Origin: F23-B02 sp045599385
Lineage (GTDB): Bacteria; Bacillota; Clostridia; Oscillospirales; Oscillospiraceae
DNA: 7,467 nt
Assembly (NCBI GenBank): GCA_045599385.1
Contig: JAZRVW010000052.1
Span: forward strand, 1-7,467
Direction: 5' to 3'
The notes under the pieces were generated by a model. The model was not told where the DNA came from and searched no databases. It saw nothing but the letters and a program-made list of their open reading frames with translations. Shown one piece after another: positions 1-6,346 of this stretch; the stretch's first letter is position 1, and each line of letters starts with the position of its first letter. The position numbers and the translations under genes were made by a program.

Positions 1-209
1 TCGCCAAGCGCTTCAATACCACGCCGTCGAGGGTCGAGCGCGCCATCCGCCACGCCATTGAAGTCGCCTGGGACAGGGGCGACATCGAGGTGCTGCAGAA
101 GTTCTTCGGCTATACGGTGTCGAACATCAAGGGCAAGCCCACAAATTCGGAATTCATCGCAATGATAGCTGACTGTCTTTCCCTCCGTCAGAAGCAGGGC
201 GTGAGGTAA
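1..209 (+). CDS. spo0A: Spo0A, C-terminal fragment (sporulation response regulator)
   Basis: This is the last 68 codons and stop of a gene that begins before the window; the reading frame starts at base 3 and the TAA is at 207-209. The peptide contains FNTTPSRVERAIRHAIEVAW, then a segment ending in the block KGKPTNSEFIAMIAD. This is the hallmark end of the Spo0A_C DNA-binding domain, close to the Bacillus and Clostridium proteins as I remember them. In the family, phosphorylated Spo0A binds 0A boxes and starts sporulation, and this domain holds the recognition helix-turn-helix and the sigma-factor contact surface. The receiver domain is outside the window. The tail after IAD (CLSLRQKQGVR) is ordinary. 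A terminator follows 25 bases after the stop, so the gene ends its transcription unit. This gene is the best evidence that the host is an endospore-forming Firmicute. Confidence 0.95.
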   Translation, partial: AKRFNTTPSRVERAIRHAIEVAWDRGDIEVLQKFFGYTVSNIKGKPTNSEFIAMIADCLSLRQKQGVR

Positions 210-233
210 GAAAAGCGCCGATTATATTCCCAT

Positions 234-285
234 AAACTCTCCTGATTTATTGGCTGTAAAATGCCGATGAACAGGAGAGTTTTTT
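234..285 (+). terminator. Rho-independent terminator of spo0A
   Basis: An 11-bp perfect stem, AAACTCTCCTG (234-244) with CAGGAGAGTTT (272-282), is followed by a T run at 280-285. The loop is long at 27 nt (245-271), so the hairpin is less compact than usual, but stem and T run are well placed for ending spo0A transcription. Confidence 0.8.
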
Positions 286-334
286 GCTGTGCCTGCTTCA
301 TAGGTTTATTTCTGCAAAATACCGACATATATTC

Positions 335-363
335 TTGAAAATGTCTTGTGTTTTATTTATAAT
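335..363 (+). promoter_or_regulatory. SigA-type promoter for the caspase-like/vWA protein gene
   Basis: The -35 box TTGAAA (335-340) and the -10 box TATAAT (358-363) are separated by exactly 17 nt. The match is 11 of 12 to the housekeeping consensus. Transcription would start near 370, giving a leader of about 50 nt before the ATG at 421. Because a terminator closes spo0A upstream, the downstream gene has its own transcription unit. Confidence 0.75.
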
Positions 364-420
364 TATTTCATTGATATAAACAAACAGAAAGCGACAAAGC
401 AGATATAAGGAGGAGCCGAT

Positions 421-2919
421 ATGAAATGCCCACGTTGCGGCAGAGACCTGCCGGATAATGCAAAGTTCTGCGCCGGCTGCGGAGAAAGTCTGAACCCGGG
501 AAAAACAAAAAAGCAGGCTGCGGCTGAAGAAAGGGCGGCTAAGCGCGCAGGAAGAATCAGCCTTAAAGCGCCCGTAATTGCCCTTGTGATTACGATGCTT
601 ATGCTTGTGGCCGCGATTTTCTTCATTTTCTATGACGGCGGCAGCGAGGACAGCCCCAAGGAAACGAAGGAGCCGGAAGCAACCGCGGAGCCTGCGGGCG
701 AGGCGGAATACAAGCTGGACGATATCGAGAAGAAGAAATCCGACACGGGCGTAATGAACGGTCTTGCCGGCGATGAAGGCAGCTCCGCGGCGGTAAGGGA
801 AGAGATTGCCCAAGTGGAAAACGCCATGGATATTGCCGAGCAGGAGCTTCGCTTCACTCCCGATGAGGAGGGCAATCCCTCCGAATACGCGGTGCTTACC
901 GAGGACAATATTTACGGCTATCTTTACAGAGCCGAGGATTACCTCTACGACCTTGAGAGCGAGGGTGTAATTTCGGGCTTCACCCGTGAGGACACCTGCA
1001 TAATCATTGACCTGTCCGACGGCGGCTCCTACATTTACGCGCCTGAGCTTGAGGGCTATGACGCAGGCGCTCAGCCCGTGCTGAACGTTGCAACCTACCA
1101 GCCCTGCCTTGACGGCTACGCAGGGGGCGGCGCCGAATCCTTTATGCACCTCATCGACGACGGAGCAGGGCTGATTGACAGCAGCTTCGACGCCTATGTC
1201 TTTGATAACGGAGGAGGCAGCGATGCCGACTACAACAACGGCGAGGTAATTCCCGCCTCCTGCATCGAGTACGGCCAGTATCACGTTGTTCTCTGGCACG
1301 GTCACGGCGCCTATTCCGAAGACTACGGCTCACTTCTGGTAATCGGAATTGAGAGAAACGATGAAAACGACAGGCTTTACAAGAAGGCGCTGGACAATCA
1401 CGCAATGTTCTACGGTGACGACTGCTATTTTGTAGGCCCCGAGTTCTTCAGCCGTTACCTTGAGGACGGCGCCCTTGAAAACACCGTTGTCTATCTCGGC
1501 GCCTGCTCAAGCGCGAAGGACTCCCGACTTGGAGATGCCCTCATTGCAAAGGGCGCGGTAGCGGTGTACGGCAACGACGATGTTATTCACACGACCTACA
1601 ATCTGAGAATGATATACGCGGTTTGCGAGGGACTTTGCCAGACCTATTCCGACGGAAGCCATTACAGCGTTTCCGAAGCCCTGGAATATGCCAAGGATAA
1701 GGAGGGCGAAAGCGACACCGGCGACTGCAGCGCGGAGGTTGTGCTCAACACCACAAACAAGAATTTTGCGCTTGACTGGTACGAGGACGAGATAGTTGCC
1801 GACCGTGACGTTGTGCTTGTTCTCGACGTATCCGGCAGCATGGACGGTGAACCCCTTGACGAAACCGTTGAGGCCGCCCACGGCTTTGTTGACACCGTGC
1901 TGGACAATCAGGCCATGATAGGTCTTGTGACCTACAGCGACTATGCTTCTCTTGAGGTTGACTTCACACGCAGGCAGGCAATTCTCGACAACGCAATTGA
2001 CGATATTTACAGCCAGGATATGACCAACACCGAGGACGGTCTGCGCATGGCGGCGGATATGCTCAGGGAAAGCGATGCGGAGAAGAAAATTATTGTGCTC
2101 ATGACCGACGGTCTTCCCAATGAGGGACTTGAGGGCGATGCTCTTATCAGATATGCCGAGGAGCTCCGCGAGGAAGGCATTTACATATACACGCTGGGCT
2201 TCTTCCAGAATATGACCGGAGAGGACATCTATTACGCCCAGCGTCTGCTTGAGGGCATGGCCTCCGACGGCTGTCACTATGAGGTTGATGATGCTTCAAA
2301 TCTTGTCTACTTCTTCGGTGACATTGCCGACCAGATTAACGGTCAGCATTACATCTACATCAAAATCGCCTGCCCCGTTGACGTTACCGTAAAGTATGAC
2401 GGCGAAACTCTGAGCTCCGATGAGGACAAGCTCAACACCCGAACCTCCTTCGGCTCCCTGACCTTTGAAAACGTCAATGACGAGGACTATTATGATGACT
2501 ATTACGACGAGGAGGACGACGAGGACAGGGTAAAAATCCTCCGTCTGAAAGACGGCGTTGAATATGACATAAGCATCAGAGGAACGGGCTACGGCACCAT
2601 GGACTACACCATAGGTCTCATGGACGACAAGGGCGAGTATGCCGACTTCCGCAGTTTTGAAAACATCAACATTACGGACCTCACCAGAATTGACACCGTT
2701 GCAAGCTCTTCCGCGGAAAAAACCGTGCTCAGCGTCGATGCCGACGGCGACGGAAAATACGATATTGAGTATGAGGCGGGCCCCAACGGCTACGGTCAGG
2801 TTGTTGAGCACAGCTCCGATGTTGTGCTCTGGTGCATTGCGGGCGCAGGACTGCTCGGCGCAGTCATTTCCGCCGTGATAATTTCGGTGCGCGTAAAACG
2901 CAGACGCGCCGCCGCATAA
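421..2919 (+). CDS. Membrane-anchored zinc-ribbon / caspase-like peptidase / vWA-domain protein
   Basis: An 832-residue protein whose start is set by AAGGAGG at 407-413, 7 nt before the ATG. Domains in order: a zinc ribbon at residues 3-20 (Cys3, Cys6, Cys17, Cys20); a basic linker; TM helix about 50-70; a charged linker to about 110; a helical stretch about 120-180; a caspase-fold-like region about 218-430; a vWA domain about 463-640; a beta-rich acidic region about 645-795 with a Tyr/Asp/Glu run at 687-702 and a DADGDG loop at 773-778; TM helix about 801-822; and a basic tail RVKRRR. The candidate catalytic dyad is His295 in VVLWHGHG and Cys362 in YLGACSSA, as in clan CD proteases (caspase, CHAT, gingipain, clostripain). 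The vWA MIDAS is complete: Asp469-Ser471-Ser473, Thr535 and Asp563. By the positive-inside rule the ribbon and tail are cytoplasmic, while protease and vWA face outward. A role as a surface peptidase with metal-dependent ligand binding is inferred. It could also be a catalytically dead scaffold. I recognise no named family with this full arrangement. Confidence 0.85.
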   Translation: MKCPRCGRDLPDNAKFCAGCGESLNPGKTKKQAAAEERAAKRAGRISLKAPVIALVITMLMLVAAIFFIFYDGGSEDSPKETKEPEATAEPAGEAEYKLDDIEKKKSDTGVMNGLAGDEGSSAAVREEIAQVENAMDIAEQELRFTPDEEGNPSEYAVLTEDNIYGYLYRAEDYLYDLESEGVISGFTREDTCIIIDLSDGGSYIYAPELEGYDAGAQPVLNVATYQPCLDGYAGGGAESFMHLIDDGAGLIDSSFDAYVFDNGGGSDADYNNGEVIPASCIEYGQYHVVLWHGHGAYSEDYGSLLVIGIERNDENDRLYKKALDNHAMFYGDDCYFVGPEFFSRYLEDGALENTVVYLGACSSAKDSRLGDALIAKGAVAVYGNDDVIHTTYNLRMIYAVCEGLCQTYSDGSHYSVSEALEYAKDKEGESDTGDCSAEVVLNTTNKNFALDWYEDEIVADRDVVLVLDVSGSMDGEPLDETVEAAHGFVDTVLDNQAMIGLVTYSDYASLEVDFTRRQAILDNAIDDIYSQDMTNTEDGLRMAADMLRESDAEKKIIVLMTDGLPNEGLEGDALIRYAEELREEGIYIYTLGFFQNMTGEDIYYAQRLLEGMASDGCHYEVDDASNLVYFFGDIADQINGQHYIYIKIACPVDVTVKYDGETLSSDEDKLNTRTSFGSLTFENVNDEDYYDDYYDEEDDEDRVKILRLKDGVEYDISIRGTGYGTMDYTIGLMDDKGEYADFRSFENINITDLTRIDTVASSSAEKTVLSVDADGDGKYDIEYEAGPNGYGQVVEHSSDVVLWCIAGAGLLGAVISAVIISVRVKRRRAAA

Positions 2920-2993
2920 TGCGAAGCGTGCGTTCTGCCGAAATGTGCCGTTTGTTTTTAATTTGACAAAAAATAAACAGAGGCTTGTTGTTC

Positions 2994-3022
2994 TTGACAT
3001 AAAGTATAAACGAAACTATAAT
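2994..3022 (+). promoter_or_regulatory. Consensus SigA promoter for the lipoprotein gene
   Basis: TTGACA (2994-2999) and TATAAT (3017-3022) are both perfect consensus boxes with a 17-nt spacer. The start would be near 3029, leaving a leader of about 39 nt. This predicts strong constitutive expression of the lipoprotein independent of the large gene upstream. No convincing terminator is visible between 2920 and 2990, so read-through from upstream is also possible. Confidence 0.85.
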
Positions 3023-3067
3023 TGTTATTGTTGAAATGTGCAAAAAATATAAAAAGGAGATAGCAAA

Positions 3068-3772
3068 ATGAAAAAATTTGTAGCACTGGTACTTGCACTT
3101 ATGCTGTGCCTGTCCCTCTGCGCATGCGGCGGAAGCGGCGCAAGCTCACCCGAGAAGGCAGTTGAAAATGCCTATGCAAAGTATGACAACGTTAAAGACA
3201 TGTATGAGGCACGCGGCATCGACCTCGAGGCATCCCTTAAGCAGTCCCTGATGGATATGGCTAAGGGCGAAAAGCTCAAGGACATCAAGGACGAATTCCT
3301 AGATGACTGGCCCGATGCATTCTCTTGGAGATTTGGCGATGCAGGCGACAAGATTTCCTCCCTCATCGGCGCTGACAAGCTCGGCGAGTACAGAACCGAT
3401 ATGGCAAACGCAGCCTCTCTCGAAGAGTTTGTCGACCTTTTTGTTGAGCTTTACGTTCTCTACTACGACACCTACCTCGGTGAAGTCCGCGAACTGAGCT
3501 ACGTTGATGACTTTGACGATGACATTACAGTTGAAAAGGTAGACCAGATTTCCGTAAGAGAGCTTGAAGGCAAGGATTATAACGAAGCATACGCTGAGCT
3601 TGCAGAAGATTTTGCAGACAGCGGCTGTGTATATCTGTTCGAGCTTAGTGATGTTGAGGCAATCTACTCCGTAGCATTTGTTAAGACCTACAGCGACAGC
3701 GACACCGATAGTGTTGACTTCGACGACGGCTGGTATGTCATCGAAACCTCCGAGGGCTGCTTTATCTTCTGA
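3068..3772 (+). CDS. Secreted lipoprotein of unknown function
   Basis: A 234-residue protein. The start is supported by AGGAG at 3055-3059, 8 nt before the ATG. The N-terminus is a lipoprotein signal peptide: MKK, then a hydrophobic core about 4-16, then a lipobox LCAC ending in Cys20, the likely lipidated residue, followed by GGSG as a flexible spacer. The mature part is acidic and mostly helical in its first two thirds (YAKYDNVKDMYEARG, then Lys/Glu-rich helices). It ends in a beta-looking region with DDGWYVIETSEGCFIF, which resembles the C-termini of many small Clostridia lipoproteins. I recognise no enzyme motif or named family. It should sit on the outer face of the membrane, the same compartment as the predicted protease/vWA domains of its upstream neighbour 148 bases away, so a partnership is possible. 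However, the separate perfect promoter shows that the two are not obligately co-transcribed. Confidence 0.85.
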   Translation: MKKFVALVLALMLCLSLCACGGSGASSPEKAVENAYAKYDNVKDMYEARGIDLEASLKQSLMDMAKGEKLKDIKDEFLDDWPDAFSWRFGDAGDKISSLIGADKLGEYRTDMANAASLEEFVDLFVELYVLYYDTYLGEVRELSYVDDFDDDITVEKVDQISVRELEGKDYNEAYAELAEDFADSGCVYLFELSDVEAIYSVAFVKTYSDSDTDSVDFDDGWYVIETSEGCFIF

Positions 3773-3807
3773 TAAACTGTAAAGCAGTTCGGAATTACGA
3801 ATTACAT

Positions 3808-3840
3808 AAAAAAGCGGACGGCTTTGCCGTCCGCTTTTTT
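3808..3840. terminator. Bidirectional Rho-independent terminator between convergent genes
   Basis: The stem is 15 bp with a 3-nt TTT loop: AAAAAAGCGGACGGC (3808-3822) with its exact complement at 3826-3840. The A run on the left and T run on the right make it functional on both strands. It serves the lipoprotein gene on + (stop at 3770-3772) and the YhhN-family gene on -, whose TAA (3839-3841) overlaps the base of the stem by two bases. Confidence 0.92.
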
Positions 3841-4465
3841 ATGCCGCCTGCTTTTTCAGCGGTGAGTTAAACAGAATCAGTGCAAGCTGCGCAAGGGGAT
3901 AACCGTACCATACGTAATAACGCAAGGCATCGGTGATGCCGAGCATTTCGAGGAAAATGAAAATATCCGTTGCGTAAAACAGCACGATGGCAAAGGGAAG
4001 AATTAAATACTGTCCCTTTGCGGCAAAGGAAAAAGCAAAGTTGCTGCACAGATTATAGCCTATGATTGCGATGTAAAGGAGAATGAGGAAGAACATTACG
4101 GGCTGGGGCTCTTCGGGCACGGTGAAGGCCGCGATGCCCAGTGCCGCGGCAGTGAGCACCATGAAAACAAGACCCGTCCAAAAGCCGCAGCCGAAGTACT
4201 TAATGCCCCTTGCCTTTGCCGCCTTCACGAAGCAGCCCGCGTAAACTATGTGAGCCGCCATGAAAAATGCCGCGCCGGGATAGGTGGAAAAGCCGCCGAT
4301 GCCGAAAACATCGGTCATGAAAAAATCGCCCACGGTGCTCAGCAGCATGGCAATCATGCAGAGCCTGCGGTTTTCGCCGCGAAGCTTAAAATACAGAAGC
4401 ACGGACAGCGCGCTGAGGAAAACGGTCATGGCAATTTTGAGCCACAGAGGAATAATCGGAAGCAT
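3839..4465 (-). CDS. YhhN/TMEM86-family integral membrane protein (lysoplasmalogenase-like)
   Basis: A 208-residue, very hydrophobic protein with about 7-8 predicted TM segments. AGGAGG at 4473-4478 (minus strand) lies 7 nt before the ATG. It carries the pattern I associate with the YhhN family: LLSTVGDFF around residue 42-49 (Gly46-Asp47), GAAFFMAAHIVYAGCF at 64-79 with His72, a late membrane segment LFYATDIFIF with Asp167, and an ending YYVWYGYPLAQLAL. Conserved acidic and His residues inside TM helices are typical of this family. Human TMEM86A/B members hydrolyse the vinyl-ether bond of lysoplasmalogens. Bacterial members are mostly of unproven substrate, although plasmalogens do occur in anaerobic Clostridia, so the activity is plausible here. 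Length is usual for the family. The gene appears monocistronic, lying between two strong terminators. Confidence 0.75.
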   Translation of the reverse strand: MLPIIPLWLKIAMTVFLSALSVLLYFKLRGENRRLCMIAMLLSTVGDFFMTDVFGIGGFSTYPGAAFFMAAHIVYAGCFVKAAKARGIKYFGCGFWTGLVFMVLTAAALGIAAFTVPEEPQPVMFFLILLYIAIIGYNLCSNFAFSFAAKGQYLILPFAIVLFYATDIFIFLEMLGITDALRYYVWYGYPLAQLALILFNSPLKKQAA

Positions 4466-4494
4466 TGGGAAACCTCCTGCTTTGTTTTTCTACA

Positions 4495-4503
4495 ATCATA
4501 TCA
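4495..4503 (-). promoter_or_regulatory. Candidate extended -10 promoter for the YhhN-family gene
   Basis: Read on the minus strand, TGATATGAT is an extended -10 element (TG at -15/-14 and TATGAT, five of six to consensus), about 17 nt upstream of the AGGAGG. A weak -35 candidate, TTGCAG, lies 18 nt further upstream. A small inverted repeat, GCAGT/ACTGC (4508-4512 and 4518-4522), sits in the spacer. The gene must start transcription here because the upstream transporter is closed by a strong terminator. Confidence 0.45.
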
Positions 4504-4525
4504 CACAGCAGTCTTTTACTGCAAC

Positions 4526-4557
4526 AAAAAAGGTCCGTTCCCAGAACGGACCTTTTT
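4526..4557 (-). terminator. Rho-independent terminator of the NhaC-family transporter gene
   Basis: A 14-bp perfect stem (4527-4540 with 4544-4557) around a CCA loop has a GGTCCGTTC core. On the minus strand it is followed by a run of six T (4526-4531). It begins 18 bases after the transporter stop codon (4575-4577). The A/T flanks could let it act on both strands, but only the minus-strand gene needs it. Confidence 0.9.
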
Positions 4558-4574
4558 GTATCGTTTGTTATGTA

Positions 4575-6080
4575 TTATGCTTCGACCTTCTTGCCAACGG
4601 TTGCTCTGAGAATGAAGAGCACACCGACTGTCATCACAATGCCGATTGCGAGGCAAATCCATGCGTTCTGGATAAAGCCCGCGATGATGTAGTTCACGAA
4701 GGCAATTGCCGCAACGGTGAGCGCGTAGGGCAGCTGGGTGGAAACGTGCTGAATGTGGTCGCAGTTTGCACCGGCGGAGGCCATGATGGTGGTATCGGAA
4801 ATGGGGCTGATGTGGTCGCCGCATACCGCACCTGCAAGGCAGGCGGAGATGCCGATCATGAGCAGAGCGCTGTCTGCATTGAAGATGGGGAGAACGATGG
4901 GGATGAGGATACCGAAGGTGCCCCAGCTTGTGCCGGTTGCAAATGCCAGACCGCAGGCAACCAGGAAGATGATTGCGGGAAGCATTGAGTACAGGCTTTC
5001 GGAAGCGGTTTCCATGAGACCTGCCACAAAGACGTCTGCGCCGAGAGCGCCGGTCATGTTCTTAAGGGTGAGTGCGAAGGTGAGGATAAGCAGCGCGGGA
5101 ACCATGGCGTTGAAGCCCTTGGTGATGCAGGCGCAGGCTTCCTTGAAGCTTACGACGCGGCGGCAGATGAGGTAAATGAAGGTGAAGATAAGTGCAATGA
5201 TGGAGCCCCAGGGCAGACCCACGGAGGCGTCGGTGTCGGCGAAGGAGTCGATGATGCTTGCGCCGTCCCAGAAGCCGCCGACGTACATCATGCCGATGAT
5301 GCAGCAGACGATAAGAGCAACAATGGGAATAAGCATATCCCAGAGGCTTGCGCGCTCTACCTCGGCTTCTTCTTCGCCGCCGAGAGAACCGTTGTTGCCG
5401 CGGTAGGCTTCAAGCTCTGCCTTTGCCATGGGACCGTAGTCAAAGCCCATGATGGAAATTACGACAACGAATACGATAGTGAGAAGTGAGTAGAAGTTGT
5501 AGGGAATTGCCTGAATGAAAAGCTGAAGACCGGAGATGCCGGTGTCCAGATCGGAGGCGGTTGCGGAAACGGCGGCTGCCCAGGAGGATACGGGAGCAAT
5601 CATGCAGATAGGAGCCGCGGTTGCGTCGATGATGTATGCGAGCTTGGGACGGGAAATCTTCTGAAGGTCGGTTACGGGACGCATTACGGAGCCTACGGTG
5701 AGGCAGTTGAAGTAGTCGTCAACGAAAATCAGAACGCCCAGAAGGAAGGTTGACAGCAGCGCGCCGACCTTGGTGTGAACGTGCTTTGCCGCCCACTTGC
5801 CGAAGGAGGCGGAGCCGCCGGCGGCGTTTATGAGAGCAACCATGATGCCGAGGATAACGAGGAACATGAAGATACCTGCGTTCCAGCCGTCTGCGATTGC
5901 GCCGACGAAGCCGTCGTTAATCATGGTGTCAAGTGCGCCGACGGGATTCATGCCCGCAACGAAGAGCGCACCCACGAGAATGCCGATGAACAGTGAGCTG
6001 TAGGTTTCCTTTGTGATGAGTGCAAGCACTATTGCCACAAGGGGAGGGACGAGGGCCCAGAAGGTGTTTACGAATTCCAT
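4575..6080 (-). CDS. NhaC-superfamily transporter, probable lysine importer (LysW-type)
   Basis: A 501-residue membrane protein with about 11-13 TM segments. I start it at 6080 because AGGAGG at 6089-6094 lies 8 nt upstream. The frame stays open to an ATG at 6125, but that one falls inside the leader terminator and has no ribosome binding site. NhaC-superfamily marks are VDDYFNCLTVGSVMRP (residues 120-135, Asp121-Asp122 in the membrane), a TSWGTFGILIP segment near 384-394, and the signature GDHISPISDTT at 421-431 followed by CDHIQHVSTQLPYA. A hydrophilic loop, about 215-245, contains GGEEEAEVERAS. On homology alone this would be called a Na+/H+ antiporter. The lysine riboswitch in its leader points instead to lysine uptake, the role proposed by comparative genomics for riboswitch-linked NhaC-like proteins called LysW. 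Substrate and coupling ion are inferred. It is a single-gene unit, repressed by lysine. Confidence 0.88.
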   Translation of the reverse strand: MEFVNTFWALVPPLVAIVLALITKETYSSLFIGILVGALFVAGMNPVGALDTMINDGFVGAIADGWNAGIFMFLVILGIMVALINAAGGSASFGKWAAKHVHTKVGALLSTFLLGVLIFVDDYFNCLTVGSVMRPVTDLQKISRPKLAYIIDATAAPICMIAPVSSWAAAVSATASDLDTGISGLQLFIQAIPYNFYSLLTIVFVVVISIMGFDYGPMAKAELEAYRGNNGSLGGEEEAEVERASLWDMLIPIVALIVCCIIGMMYVGGFWDGASIIDSFADTDASVGLPWGSIIALIFTFIYLICRRVVSFKEACACITKGFNAMVPALLILTFALTLKNMTGALGADVFVAGLMETASESLYSMLPAIIFLVACGLAFATGTSWGTFGILIPIVLPIFNADSALLMIGISACLAGAVCGDHISPISDTTIMASAGANCDHIQHVSTQLPYALTVAAIAFVNYIIAGFIQNAWICLAIGIVMTVGVLFILRATVGKKVEA

Positions 6081-6090
6081 TACGAATTCC
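6067..6090 (-). repeat. 12-nt tandem duplication spanning the transporter start codon
   Basis: On the minus strand GGAATTCGTAAT is followed directly by GGAATTCGTAAA, matching at 11 of 12 positions. The first copy forms the end of the ribosome binding site, the spacer and the A and T of the ATG. The second copy encodes the start of the protein (EFVN). The duplication is in frame. Confidence 0.8.
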
Positions 6091-6101
6091 TCCTGAAAAA
6101 G

Positions 6102-6142
6102 AAAAAATGTCATGAACAACAGCAAGATTACTGTTCATGACA
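6102..6142 (-). terminator. Riboswitch-controlled transcription terminator (attenuator)
   Basis: On the minus strand an 11-bp perfect stem, TGTCATGAACA (6132-6142) with TGTTCATGACA (6108-6118), encloses a 13-nt loop and is followed by six T (6102-6107). It lies between the lysine aptamer and the ribosome binding site at 6089-6094, the arrangement expected for transcription attenuation. Lysine binding should stabilise P1 and leave this hairpin free to form. Confidence 0.85.
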
Positions 6143-6169
6143 CAAAATACATAATGGACTTCGTTGGTC

Positions 6170-6326
6170 TGACAGCTCTCCGCTTAACGCGACAGTCCGA
6201 CAGATATTATCTGTCGACCCAGGCATCAGACAATCGGGAAACCGTCTGATCCTTCGGCGGCGACCCCTTTCGTTTAACGCTTCCCGGCGTTTAACAAAAC
6301 TACTCTTGGCAACCGCGCCTCTATCA
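6170..6326 (-). promoter_or_regulatory. Lysine riboswitch (L box) aptamer
   Basis: Minus-strand RNA with the lysine-aptamer core: GATAGAGGCGCGG at the 5' end, AAGAGTAG (loop-E-like bulge), AAAGGGG, GCCGAAGG, and GGAGAGCTGTC at the 3' end. P1 forms from TGATAG (6321-6326) and CTGTCA (6170-6175). P3 pairs 6244-6250 with 6225-6231. P4 pairs CGACAGAT with ATCTGTCG within 6195-6218. P5 is short (CGC/GCG, 6181-6191). The L2 loop CGGGAA (6281-6286) is perfectly complementary to the L3 loop TTCCCG (6235-6240), the 6-bp kissing interaction known from the crystal structures. At 157 nt it is a little shorter than the Bacillus lysC version because its P2 and P5 arms are short. It controls the transporter downstream. 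Confidence 0.93.
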
Positions 6327-6346
6327 TGCCTTGTTCAATTGCCCTC

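Noticed and set aside
118..124. TGTCGAA, a Spo0A-box-like heptamer
   Set aside because: It lies inside the spo0A coding sequence within conserved codons (TVSN) and has no promoter near it.
2920..2960. Possible terminator after the large gene (GTTCTGCCG...TGCCGTTTGTTTTT)
   Set aside because: The two TGCCG copies are direct repeats, not inverted. No stable stem precedes the T-rich stretch.
2963..2991. Second TTGACA at 2963-2968 as a promoter for the lipoprotein gene
   Set aside because: The position 17 nt downstream reads TGTTGT, a poor -10. The TTGACA/TATAAT pair at 2994-3022 is perfect and better placed.
298..3000. Long minus-strand open frames (298-1305, 1507-2277, 2296-3000)
   Set aside because: They lie opposite the 832-residue protein, which has recognisable domains, an RBS and a promoter. 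The antisense peptides show no domain, no RBS and biased Val/Gly/Asn composition typical of reverse-strand reads.
4284..4988. Plus-strand frame of 234 residues across 4284-4988
   Set aside because: It crosses the 3' end of the transporter, a strong terminator and the YhhN gene, all on the other strand. The peptide is low-complexity, His/Asp/Cys-rich and resembles no protein.
6081..6125. Upstream in-frame ATG at 6125 as the transporter start
   Set aside because: It would add 15 residues encoded by the terminator hairpin, its T run and the RBS itself, and it has no ribosome binding site of its own. The ATG at 6080 has AGGAGG at 8 nt.
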